Shown here one piece after another: positions 8,952-19,764 of a stretch of DNA of 64,000 nucleotides (positions within the stretch are counted from its first letter, which is position 1; each line of letters opens with the position of its first letter). The notes below the pieces were generated by a model that was given only the letters and a program-made list of their open reading frames with translations, did no database searches and was not told the DNA's origin. Made by a program: the position numbers and the translations under genes. This stretch comes from Pseudomonas farsensis (GTDB taxonomy: Bacteria; Pseudomonadota; Gammaproteobacteria; Pseudomonadales; Pseudomonadaceae): contig NZ_JABWRF020000002.1 in assembly GCF_014268805.2 (NCBI RefSeq), forward strand, positions 1,370,001 to 1,434,000. Reading direction: 5' to 3'.

Positions 8952-9434
8952 TTACTCTTCCTTGCCCTTGTTGCGCATGGTGCGCTGCAGCTCGCGGTTG
9001 GAGTCGCGTTCGCGCACGGTGTCGCGCTTGTCGAACTCCTTCTTGCCCTTGCCCAGTGCAATTTCGCACTTGATCAGGTACTTGCTCCAGAACAGCGACA
9101 TCGCCACGCACGTGTAACCCTTCTGCGCCACGGCCGCTTCAATGCGTTCAAGCTCGCGCTTGTTCAGCAGCAGCTTGCGGCTACGGATGGGGTCGGCGAT
9201 GACGTGTGTGCTGGCGGTGGTCAGCGGGGTGATATGGCTGCCGAACAGCCAGGCTTCACCATCCTTCAGCAGTACATAACTGTCGGTCAGGTGTGCCTTG
9301 CCGGCCCGCAGGCTCTTTACTTCCCAACCGGACAGGACCAGCCCGGCCTCGAACTTGTGTTCGATGAAGTAGTCGTGTCGCGCTTTTTTGTTCTGCGCGA
9401 TGGTCCCGGTCGGATGTTTCTTTTGCTTAGCCAT
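8952..9434 (-). CDS. smpB: SsrA-binding protein (160 aa)
   Basis: SmpB binds the tRNA-like domain of tmRNA and delivers it to stalled ribosomes. The sequence shows the whole family pattern: [19 protein letters not shown] at the start, [13 protein letters not shown], the oligonucleotide-binding barrel, [31 protein letters not shown] and a basic disordered tail ending in [10 protein letters not shown] that enters the A site. Length 160 is standard. The ATG at 9434 gives the conserved MAKQKKHP N-terminus; an upstream in-frame ATG lacks family support. It is transcribed away from ratA. Its RNA partner ssrA starts at position 260. Confidence 0.98.
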   Translation of the reverse strand: MAKQKKHPTGTIAQNKKARHDYFIEHKFEAGLVLSGWEVKSLRAGKAHLTDSYVLLKDGEAWLFGSHITPLTTASTHVIADPIRSRKLLLNKRELERIEAAVAQKGYTCVAMSLFWSKYLIKCEIALGKGKKEFDKRDTVRERDSNRELQRTMRNKGKEE

Positions 9435-9595
9435 AGGGGCCGCATTATAGGCAGTCACTGCGTCCTCGGCTACGGCCTTTAGGTGTGCTTGAGCCTGTAG
9501 GGCGAATCCCGGACAATACAGGCCTTGTTCTGTTGCTCAGAACCGTTTTCGAGGTGCTGTGAAGCGCCGCCGCCCCGTTTGGAAGTGACGCCTGG

Positions 9596-10030
9596 ATGAC
9601 TACCCATATTCAACGCTCGGCCCTGCTGCCATACCCCGCCCAGGCGCTGTACGACCTGGTCAATGACGTGGCCAGCTACCCCGAATTTTTGCCCTGGTGC
9701 TCGGCTTCCACAGTGCTTGAGGCCGGTGAGACGCACATGCGTGCCAAGCTTGAAGTGGCCAAAGGGGGCATGAGCCAGCAGTTCGTTACCCGCAATGTGC
9801 TGGTGCCGGGGCAATCCATCGAGATGAACCTGGAAGAGGGGCCGTTCTCGCAACTGCATGGCGTGTGGGTGTTCAAGCCGCTGGGCGACAAGGCCTGCAA
9901 GATCAGCCTGGACCTGTCGTTCGACTATGCCGGCGCCCTGGTGCGGGCAACGCTTGGGCCGCTGTTCAACCAGGCGGCCAACACCATGGTCGATGCGTTC
10001 TGCCAGCGAGCCAAGCAACTCTACGGCTGA
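9596..10030 (+). CDS. ratA: RatA/START-like polyketide cyclase family protein (144 aa)
   Basis: This is a small START/Bet v1-like protein of the RatA (YfjG, COQ10-like) family. E. coli RatA binds the 50S subunit and blocks subunit joining when overproduced; COQ10 relatives bind ubiquinone. Visible hallmarks are the N-terminal SALLPYPAQALYDLVNDVASYPEFLPWC, the GMSQQFVTRN strand, the GPFSQLHGVW motif and the C-terminal helix NQAANTMVDAFCQRAKQLYG. Length is typical. The gene diverges from smpB, as in E. coli and other pseudomonads. The rnfH gene that usually follows ratA is absent: the stop is directly followed by a terminator. Confidence 0.93.
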   Translation: MTTHIQRSALLPYPAQALYDLVNDVASYPEFLPWCSASTVLEAGETHMRAKLEVAKGGMSQQFVTRNVLVPGQSIEMNLEEGPFSQLHGVWVFKPLGDKACKISLDLSFDYAGALVRATLGPLFNQAANTMVDAFCQRAKQLYG

Positions 10031-10041
10031 AGCGCTGAAAT

Positions 10042-10072
10042 AAAAAAGCCCGGACAGTGTCCGGGCTTTTTT
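10042..10072. terminator. Bidirectional rho-independent terminator between ratA and bamE
   Basis: Stem AGCCCGGACA/TGTCCGGGCT flanked by AAAAA on the left and TTTTTT on the right, so it can work for both convergent genes. Confidence 0.93.
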
Positions 10073-10087
10073 GTCTGCGCCTGCAAT

Positions 10088-10609
10088 TTATTGCGGCGAG
10101 GTTTCCAGCGGGGCGGGGGTTGGCACTGGGGTGGTTTCGATGGTGTCGATCTCTTTCTGGATCGAGTCTTCCAGCGAACCTGCCTTGGCCGGTTGCTCGG
10201 CTGGCTGGCCAGGCTGTTGCGCCGGGCTGACGCTGGTGTCGCCGCTGCCACCGAGGATTTCCTGGTCGCGGCTGACGCCTGGCATGAAGTCGCCTGCCAG
10301 GTTGACCAGTTGGTCGCTGTCGTTGAAGAAAATGCTCATGCGCTCTTGCTGGCGCTGACCGCCGCCAGGCTGCAGGCTGTAGAGATAATCCCAGCGATTG
10401 GTGTTGAAGGTGTCCTGGAGCAGGGGGTTGCCCATGATAAACCTTACTTGCCGTCGGGTCATTCCCGGACGCAATTGGTCTATCATGTCCTGCGTGACGA
10501 CATTGCCCTGCTGGATGTCGATTTTGTAAACCCCGGGAAACGAGCAACCGGCGAGTGCGAGCAGTCCCACTAGGGTGAGGCTGGTTAGCAAGAGCTTGGT
10601 GTTTTGCAT
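10088..10609 (-). CDS. bamE: Outer membrane assembly lipoprotein BamE/OmlA (173 aa)
   Basis: BamE is a lipoprotein subunit of the BAM complex that folds outer-membrane beta-barrels. Residues 1-21 are a lipoprotein signal with lipobox LALAGC (Cys22 would be lipidated). The SmpA/OmlA domain follows, with [30 protein letters not shown] and [13 protein letters not shown]. The C-terminal 60 residues are a Pro/Gln/Ala-rich tail that is longer than in E. coli and seems typical of pseudomonads. The ATG at 10609 begins the signal peptide; the longer frame would put polar residues before it. It diverges from fur across a 97-base shared promoter region. Confidence 0.95.
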   Translation of the reverse strand: MQNTKLLLTSLTLVGLLALAGCSFPGVYKIDIQQGNVVTQDMIDQLRPGMTRRQVRFIMGNPLLQDTFNTNRWDYLYSLQPGGGQRQQERMSIFFNDSDQLVNLAGDFMPGVSRDQEILGGSGDTSVSPAQQPGQPAEQPAKAGSLEDSIQKEIDTIETTPVPTPAPLETSPQ

Positions 10610-10706
10610 CGGTGGGCGACTTCCACTATCTTGGCTGGACAACGTAAACCCCGATCATACCCGTATTAAGAGAAGCTGCGAAGCAGCATCGGCGAGAAAG
10701 CTGACC

Positions 10707-11111
10707 ATGGTTGAAAATAGCGAATTACGCAAAGCCGGCCTCAAGGTGACCCTGCCTCGAGTCAAGATTCTTCAGATGCTCGACTCTACCGAGCAGCGTC
10801 ACATGAGTGCCGAGGATGTCTACAAGGCACTGATGGAGGCTGGCGAGGACGTGGGCCTGGCGACCGTGTATCGCGTCCTGACCCAGTTCGAGGCGGCGGG
10901 CCTGGTGGTTCGCCACAACTTCGACGGCGGCCATGCGGTGTTCGAGCTGGCTGACGGCGGCCACCACGACCACATGGTCGACGTGGAGAGCGGCGAGGTC
11001 ATCGAGTTCATGGATGCCGAGATTGAGCGGCGCCAGAAAGAGATCGTAACCGAGCACGGCTTCGAGCTGGTGGACCACAATCTGGTCCTCTATGTGCGTA
11101 AAAAGAAGTAA
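10707..11111 (+). CDS. fur: Ferric uptake regulator (134 aa)
   Basis: Fur is the iron-responsive repressor of siderophore genes and of the prrF RNA found at 62.1 kb. The N-terminal winged helix runs through VYRVLTQFEAAGLV; the dimer/metal domain holds H32, E80, H86, D88, H89, E100, E107 and H124, all at positions used by Pseudomonas Fur. The protein contains no cysteine at all: Asp is at position 92, where I recall a Cys in P. aeruginosa Fur, so a structural Cys-zinc site is impossible. The ATG at 10707 gives the exact conserved MVENSELRKAGLKVTLPRVK start. The longer upstream frame runs into the bamE promoter and is not real. Confidence 0.98.
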   Translation: MVENSELRKAGLKVTLPRVKILQMLDSTEQRHMSAEDVYKALMEAGEDVGLATVYRVLTQFEAAGLVVRHNFDGGHAVFELADGGHHDHMVDVESGEVIEFMDAEIERRQKEIVTEHGFELVDHNLVLYVRKKK

Positions 11112-11134
11112 CGATTACGCTCGATATGAATGAC

Positions 11135-11158
11135 AAAGGCGACCCTAGGGTCGCCTTT
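11135..11158 (+). terminator. fur terminator
   Basis: Perfect hairpin AAAGGCGACC-CTAG-GGTCGCCTTT, 24 bases after the fur stop, followed by GTGCTTTTTG. Confidence 0.85.
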
Positions 11159-11190
11159 GTGCTTTTTGCTGGCCCGTTCAAGCTACGCCC

Positions 11191-11307
11191 TGTAGGAGCG
11201 GCCTTGTGTCGCGAAAGGGCTGCGAAGCGGCCCCGGCGATTGTTGCTTGTACGCTTGAATCTTGGGGCCGCTTTGCGGCCCTTTCGCGACACAAGGCCGC
11301 TCCTACA
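11191..11307. repeat. Inverted REP pair between fur and recN
   Basis: Left unit 11191-11239 (TGTAGGAGCGGCCTTGTGTC... ) and right unit 11261-11307 are near-perfect inverted copies of the AGGCCGCTCCTACA family, separated by about 20 bases. They lie between convergent genes. Confidence 0.88.
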
Positions 11308-11322
11308 CGCGGGTGCGTTTGG

Positions 11323-12996
11323 TTAGGCCTTGGTGGTTACGACCATCTTGCGCGCGTGGGCCAAGGACTCCTTGGTCAGGTCGATACCACCCAGCATCCG
11401 CGCCACTTCCTCCACCCGCTCACGTTTGCCCAGGCTGGTAACGGCGGTGTGAGTCGTGTCGCTGTTGCGCACCTTGTGCACGAACAAGTGGTGATGCCCC
11501 TGCGCCGCCACTTGCGGCAAGTGGGTCACGGTCAGCACCTGGCCGCGCTCGCCAAGTCGGCGTAGCAACTGGCCGACGATTTCGGCAGTCGGGCCGCCGA
11601 TGCCTACGTCCACTTCGTCGAACACCAGGGTAGGGATGCGTGAGGTCTGTGCAGTAATCACCTGGATCGCGAGGCTGATCCGCGACAGCTCGCCGCCCGA
11701 TGCTACCTTGGCCAATGCCTTGAGCGGTTGCCCGGGGTTGGCGCTGACCAGCAGTTCAATCTGCTCCAGGCCATGGGGCGACAGGTCGTTGTGCTCGAAC
11801 GCTGTCAGCTCGATGCAGAAGCGCCCGCCCGGCATGCCCAGGCGCTGGATCTCCTGCTCGACGGCGCCGGCCAACTGCTTGGCAGCCTGTTGGCGCAGTG
11901 CGCTCAGCTCGCCTGCCTTCTCTTTATAGTGCTGGGCATAAGCAGCCAGCTCTTCGTCGAGGCGTTCGATGGATTCATCGCAGGCGTTGAGGCCTTCTAT
12001 TTCTTCCATCAGGCGCTGCTGCAGGTGCGGCAGCTCGGTGGGGTGCACGCGGTGTTTGCGGGCCAGGGTGTAGATGGTGTCTAGCCGCTCTTCGAGTGCC
12101 TGCAGGCGCAGTGGGTCGGCATCGAAGTGGTCGAGGAAGCGATTGAGCTCGCCGACGGCTTCTTCTACCTGGATTTGCGCGCTGGCGATCAGCGTCACGG
12201 CTTCGCTCAGGGCCTTGGGCGAGTTGGTGACGGCGGTCAGGCGGTTAAGGCTGACGGTCAGGGCGCTGAGCACGTTGCCCGAGTCGCTTTCGCTGCACTG
12301 GTCGATGACCTGGCGGCAGATGCCGAACAGCGCCTCGGCGTTGGTCAGGTTCTTGTGCTCCTGCTCCAGTTGCTCCAGCTCGTTTTCGCCAAGGCCCAGG
12401 TTGTCCAGCTCTTCGAGCTGATAGCTGAGCAGTTGGTGGCGGGCGCGCTGCTCATCACCGGAATTGCTCAGACGGTCGCGTTCGAGGCGGGTCTGGTTCC
12501 AGCGTTTGGCAGCCAGTTGCACCTGGCGGGCCAGGTCGATGGCGCCGGCGTACTCGTCGAGCAGGCGGCGGTGGGTGTCGGTTTTGAGCAGCGACTGGTG
12601 TTCGTGCTGGCTGTGGATGTCGATCAGCAGCTCGCCCAGGGCCTTGAGGTCGGCCAGCGGGCACGGCGTACCGTTGATATAGCCACGGCTGCGGCCCTCG
12701 GCGGTGATGACCCGGCGCAGGATGCACGGGCCGTCGCTTTCGAGGTCGCGCTCGGCCAGCCATGTGTGCGCTTCGGGGATGTCGCCCAGGTCGAAGGTGG
12801 CGAGGATGTCTGCCTTGTCTGCACCGGGGCGCACCACGCCGCTGTCGGCGCGGTCGCCAAGGGCCAGGCCCAGGGCGTCGAGCATGATCGATTTGCCTGC
12901 GCCGGTTTCGCCGGTGATCACGGACATGCCGCGGGCGAGTTCGAGGTCGAGGTGTTCGACGATGGCGTAGTTGTGAATGGACAGGTGCAGCAGCAT
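11323..12996 (-). CDS. recN: DNA repair protein RecN (557 aa)
   Basis: RecN is an SMC-like ATPase acting in double-strand break repair. The N-terminal Walker A GETGAGKS is at about residues 30-37 inside the ABC head, followed by long coiled-coil arms (about 150-360, rich in Glu/Leu/Arg). The C-terminal half of the head has the signature VASGGELSRISLAIQVI, Walker B PTLVFDEVDVGIGG and the late LTVTHLPQVAAQGHHH. The length equals that of E. coli RecN within a few residues. The ATG at 12996 begins MLLHLSIHNYAIVEHLDLEL, the conserved start. It diverges from grpE. I see no convincing LexA box in the upstream gap. Confidence 0.97.
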   Translation of the reverse strand: MLLHLSIHNYAIVEHLDLELARGMSVITGETGAGKSIMLDALGLALGDRADSGVVRPGADKADILATFDLGDIPEAHTWLAERDLESDGPCILRRVITAEGRSRGYINGTPCPLADLKALGELLIDIHSQHEHQSLLKTDTHRRLLDEYAGAIDLARQVQLAAKRWNQTRLERDRLSNSGDEQRARHQLLSYQLEELDNLGLGENELEQLEQEHKNLTNAEALFGICRQVIDQCSESDSGNVLSALTVSLNRLTAVTNSPKALSEAVTLIASAQIQVEEAVGELNRFLDHFDADPLRLQALEERLDTIYTLARKHRVHPTELPHLQQRLMEEIEGLNACDESIERLDEELAAYAQHYKEKAGELSALRQQAAKQLAGAVEQEIQRLGMPGGRFCIELTAFEHNDLSPHGLEQIELLVSANPGQPLKALAKVASGGELSRISLAIQVITAQTSRIPTLVFDEVDVGIGGPTAEIVGQLLRRLGERGQVLTVTHLPQVAAQGHHHLFVHKVRNSDTTHTAVTSLGKRERVEEVARMLGGIDLTKESLAHARKMVVTTKA

Positions 12997-13093
12997 GAGG
13001 GCGGCTCCCGAAAGCTGAGGTCTGGTTATTTATACAGTGGTTTTGCGCCTGCTGACAATGCCCGTCTGGCGAATGCAGAAAAGCACATTGCCC

Positions 13094-13121
13094 CTTGAAG
13101 CTGGTTTTTCTGACCCCATAT
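13094..13121 (+). promoter_or_regulatory. Sigma-32 heat-shock promoter of grpE
   Basis: CTTGAAG at 13094-13100, a 13-base spacer and CCCCATAT at 13114-13121, against the consensus CTTGAAA-N11-15-CCCCATNT (only one mismatch). It is 59 bases before the grpE ATG. Confidence 0.9.
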
Positions 13122-13179
13122 AGCCGGCAAGACATGGTGAGCCTGGCTCGCCCAAGGCAAATTGCGCAGGAGAAACCTT

Positions 13180-13734
13180 ATGGCTGACGAACAGCTGGAT
13201 GAGAAGAACCTTAATCCCGAAGAAGCCGGTGCAGCGTCTGCAGATACCCGCGTCCTTGAGCTCGAGGAGCAGCTGGCGGCCGCCAAGGACCAGTCCCTGC
13301 GCGCCGTGGCTGACCTGCAGAACGTGCGTCGCCGCGCTGAACAGGATGTCGAGAAGGCACACAAGTTCGCCCTGGAGAAGTTTTCCAGCGACCTGCTGCC
13401 GGTGATCGACAGCCTGGAACTGGCACTGGCTCACTCCAGCGCCGATGACGAGCACGTCAAGAAGATCCGCGAAGGTGTCGAACTGACCCTGAAGATGTTC
13501 CAGGACACCCTCAAGCGCTACAACCTCGAAGCCATCGACCCGCACGGCCAGCCGTTCAACGCCGAGCACCACCAGGCGATGGCCATGCAGGAAAGCGCCG
13601 ACGTAGAGCCGAACAGCGTGCTGAATGTGTTCCAGAAGGGCTACCTGCTCAATGGCCGCCTGCTGCGCCCCGCCATGGTGGTGGTCAGCAAGGCGCCGGC
13701 CGCAGCGCAGCCTTCGATCAACGAGAAGGCTTGA
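13180..13734 (+). CDS. grpE: Nucleotide exchange factor GrpE (184 aa)
   Basis: GrpE dimers open the DnaK nucleotide-binding domain to release ADP. The protein has the acidic N-terminus, a long coiled-coil helix (about 30-90, with [25 protein letters not shown] heptads), and the C-terminal beta-wing with [33 protein letters not shown]. The ATG at 13180 follows GCAGGAGAAACCTT, a good ribosome site; an earlier in-frame ATG at 13162 has none. It is the first gene of the grpE-dnaK-dnaJ set. Its stop codon overlaps a sigma-32 promoter for dnaK. Confidence 0.98.
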   Translation: MADEQLDEKNLNPEEAGAASADTRVLELEEQLAAAKDQSLRAVADLQNVRRRAEQDVEKAHKFALEKFSSDLLPVIDSLELALAHSSADDEHVKKIREGVELTLKMFQDTLKRYNLEAIDPHGQPFNAEHHQAMAMQESADVEPNSVLNVFQKGYLLNGRLLRPAMVVVSKAPAAAQPSINEKA

Positions 13735-13757
13735 AATCTTTCCGGGCACCCCCATCT
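13730..13757 (+). promoter_or_regulatory. Sigma-32 heat-shock promoter of dnaK, overlapping the grpE stop codon
   Basis: CTTGAAA at 13730-13736, a 13-base spacer, then CCCCATCT at 13750-13757, a full match to the sigma-32 consensus. The grpE TGA (13732-13734) is inside the -35 element. It lets dnaK be transcribed without grpE. Confidence 0.92.
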
Positions 13758-13835
13758 AGGTGTCAAGCACTCAAGTATTACCGCAGTTGGCCACTGTAGC
13801 CGCTGCCACCTAATTCAAGTTTCGGGAGAATCAAC

Positions 13836-15761
<1,926 letters not shown>

Positions 15762-15778
15762 TCCCTGCATGTTGTCGG

Positions 15779-15841
15779 CCAGTTCAGTGGTAATTGCCGC
15801 TGAACTGGTAGGATGTTGCCGCGCGGGGGCTTGCTCCCGCG
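15779..15841 (+). other. Two hairpins in the dnaK-dnaJ gap
   Basis: Stem CCAGTTCAG (15779-15787) pairs perfectly with CTGAACTGG (15800-15808), and a second palindrome CGCGGG...CCCGCG lies at 15822-15841. Neither has a U tract, so they are better read as mRNA processing, stability or partial attenuation sites than as terminators. Confidence 0.5.
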
Positions 15842-15970
15842 TTGGCGTGTCTGGAATACGAGAATTTTTACAGCATCTGTCTGGGCGCATTCGCGTATGG
15901 CGGCAGGTGTTGACGGCACGGCGCGACAGCTGCGCGCAGGTGCCAAACACCCCAAGAGTGCAAATGACCT

Positions 15971-17918
<1,948 letters not shown>

Positions 17919-17980
17919 CCCGTAGTCGCCTGGCTTTCACTGCGGTGTTGCCGGGCGCAGTGCTGTGCTTGCTTGTTCCG

Positions 17981-18283
17981 GCCTCATCGCAGGCTGTCGC
18001 CAGCTCCCACAAAGACCGCGCACAACCGAGATATCGAGGTGTTGCCCAGATCTCTGTGGGAGATTCTATGGTTTCGGGCAAGTCGCTTTTGATTGTGTAG
18101 GAGCGGCCTTGTGTCGCGAAAGGGCTGCGAAGCAGCCCCGGCGATTCTGGTGGGTGCTCAGATCCTGGGGCTGCTTCGCAGCCCTTTCGCGGCACAAGGC
18201 CGCTCCTACACTGACCGCGTATACGGCATCGATATGGGGATGGGCGAGCTCTGTGGGGGCTGGCGACAGCCTGCGATGAGGCC
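17981..18283. repeat. Nested REP cluster between dapB and carA
   Basis: 17981-18012 is a 'CATCGCAGGCTGTCGCCAGC' unit with its inverted mate at 18252-18283. Between them, 18096-18210 holds an inverted pair of the AGGCCGCTCCTACA family. I see no coding frame in this part of the 17919-18521 gap. Confidence 0.85.
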
Positions 18284-18376
18284 CGGGCAGGCGGGTACAA
18301 AACCAGGTAACCCTGCGCTTCTGTCGCATTCATGTGTTTTAGAGACACATATACGGTAGACCGAAAAAGCACTTTT

Positions 18377-18476
18377 CTGTAAGCTACAGCTTTAGTGTGT
18401 CCACTAAAAGCGCGCAGCGAATTGAATTCAGCACATGAAAGCGGGGTGACGTGTCCATACGTCACTCCGCTTTTTT
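18377..18476 (+). promoter_or_regulatory. carA leader with attenuator-like terminator
   Basis: Three hairpins in a row precede carA: CTGTA/TACAG (18377-18389), TTTAGTG/CACTAAA (18391-18408) and a strong rho-independent terminator, GCGGGGTGACGT with ACGTCACTCCGC followed by six T (18441-18476). A short frame from GTG 18397 to TGA 18438 (13 codons) ends at the terminator, and a second one, ATG AAA GCG GGG TGA, starts at 18435 inside it. Pyrimidine-controlled attenuation with a leader peptide has been reported for carAB of P. aeruginosa. The hairpins are visible in the sequence; the mechanism here is inferred. Confidence 0.75.
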
Positions 18477-18521
18477 GCAACCTGCGATCGCCCTTTCATG
18501 CTTGAACTACGGGAGGTCTTC

Positions 18522-19658
18522 TTGACAAAGCCAGCCATACTCGCCCTTGCCGACGGCAGTATTTTTCGCGGTGAATCCATCGGTGCCGACGGTCAGACCG
18601 TTGGTGAGGTGGTATTCAACACCGCTATGACCGGCTACCAGGAAATCCTTACAGACCCTTCCTACGCCCAGCAAATCGTTACCCTGACCTACCCGCACAT
18701 CGGCAACACCGGCACCACGCCGGAAGACGCCGAGTCGGACCGCGTCTGGTCTGCCGGTCTGGTCATCCGTGACCTGCCGCTGCTGGCCAGCAACTGGCGT
18801 AACACCCAGTCGCTGCCTGACTACCTCAAGGCCAACGGCGTTGTTGCCATCGCTGGCATCGACACCCGTCGCCTGACCCGTATCCTGCGTGAAAAGGGCG
18901 CCCAGAACGGCTGCATCCTCGCCGGTGACAACATCAGCGAAGAAGCCGCCATCGCCGCCGCCCGTGGCTTCCCTGGCCTCAAGGGCATGGACCTGGCCAA
19001 AGTGGTTTCCACCAAAGAGCGCTACGAGTGGCGTTCCAGCGTGTGGGAGCTGAAAACCGACAGCCACCCGACCCGCGAAGCCGCCGACCTGCCGTACCAC
19101 GTGGTTGCCTTCGACTTCGGCGTCAAGCTGAACATCCTGCGCATGCTGGTCGCCCGTGGCTGCCGCGTGACCGTGGTGCCTGCCCAGACGCCGGCCAGCG
19201 AAGTGCTGGCGCTGAATCCGGACGGCGTGTTCCTGTCCAACGGCCCTGGTGACCCCGAGCCGTGCGACTACGCCATCCAGGCGATCAAAGAGATCCTCGA
19301 AACCGAAATCCCGGTGTTCGGCATCTGCCTTGGCCACCAGCTGCTGGCCCTGGCCTCCGGCGCCAAGACCGTGAAGATGGGCCATGGCCACCACGGTGCC
19401 AACCACCCGGTCCAGGACCTGGATACCGGCGTTGTGATGATCACCAGCCAGAACCACGGTTTTGCCGTTGACGAAGCCACGCTGCCGGGCAACGTACGCG
19501 CCATCCACAAGTCGCTGTTCGACGGCACCCTGCAGGGTATCGAGCGCACCGACAAGAGCGCGTTCAGCTTCCAGGGCCACCCTGAAGCCAGCCCAGGGCC
19601 GACCGATGTCGCGCCACTGTTCGATCGTTTCACCGATGCCATGGCCAAGCGCCGCTGA
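18522..19658 (+). CDS. carA: Carbamoyl-phosphate synthase small (glutaminase) subunit (378 aa)
   Basis: CarA releases ammonia from glutamine and channels it to CarB to make carbamoyl phosphate for arginine and pyrimidines. The N-terminal domain contains [21 protein letters not shown]; the class I glutamine amidotransferase domain contains GPGDPEPC, the nucleophile in [12 protein letters not shown] and the catalytic His in GHPEASPGP. Start: homologues begin [15 protein letters not shown], which here corresponds to TTG at 18522. GGGAGG at 18511-18516 is 5 bases away, a strong site. An in-frame ATG at 18498 has no ribosome site and is unlikely. carB follows after 106 bases. Confidence 0.97.
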   Translation: MTKPAILALADGSIFRGESIGADGQTVGEVVFNTAMTGYQEILTDPSYAQQIVTLTYPHIGNTGTTPEDAESDRVWSAGLVIRDLPLLASNWRNTQSLPDYLKANGVVAIAGIDTRRLTRILREKGAQNGCILAGDNISEEAAIAAARGFPGLKGMDLAKVVSTKERYEWRSSVWELKTDSHPTREAADLPYHVVAFDFGVKLNILRMLVARGCRVTVVPAQTPASEVLALNPDGVFLSNGPGDPEPCDYAIQAIKEILETEIPVFGICLGHQLLALASGAKTVKMGHGHHGANHPVQDLDTGVVMITSQNHGFAVDEATLPGNVRAIHKSLFDGTLQGIERTDKSAFSFQGHPEASPGPTDVAPLFDRFTDAMAKRR

Positions 19659-19764
19659 GCATCTTGCCTCAAGGCCCCGGGCCGGCTGATGCCGCGCCCG
19701 GAAGCGCCTGACCCAGATTGTTCAAGACGGCTTGCCGACTGACCCGCGGATTTGAGTGACAACC

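Noticed and set aside
10575..10706. Upstream extension of fur to a start at 10575
   Set aside because: It overlaps the bamE signal peptide region and promoter, and all Fur relatives begin at MVENSELRKAG.
18498..18521. ATG start for carA at 18498
   Set aside because: There is no ribosome site, and the added residues do not match other CarA proteins; TTG at 18522 has a strong site.
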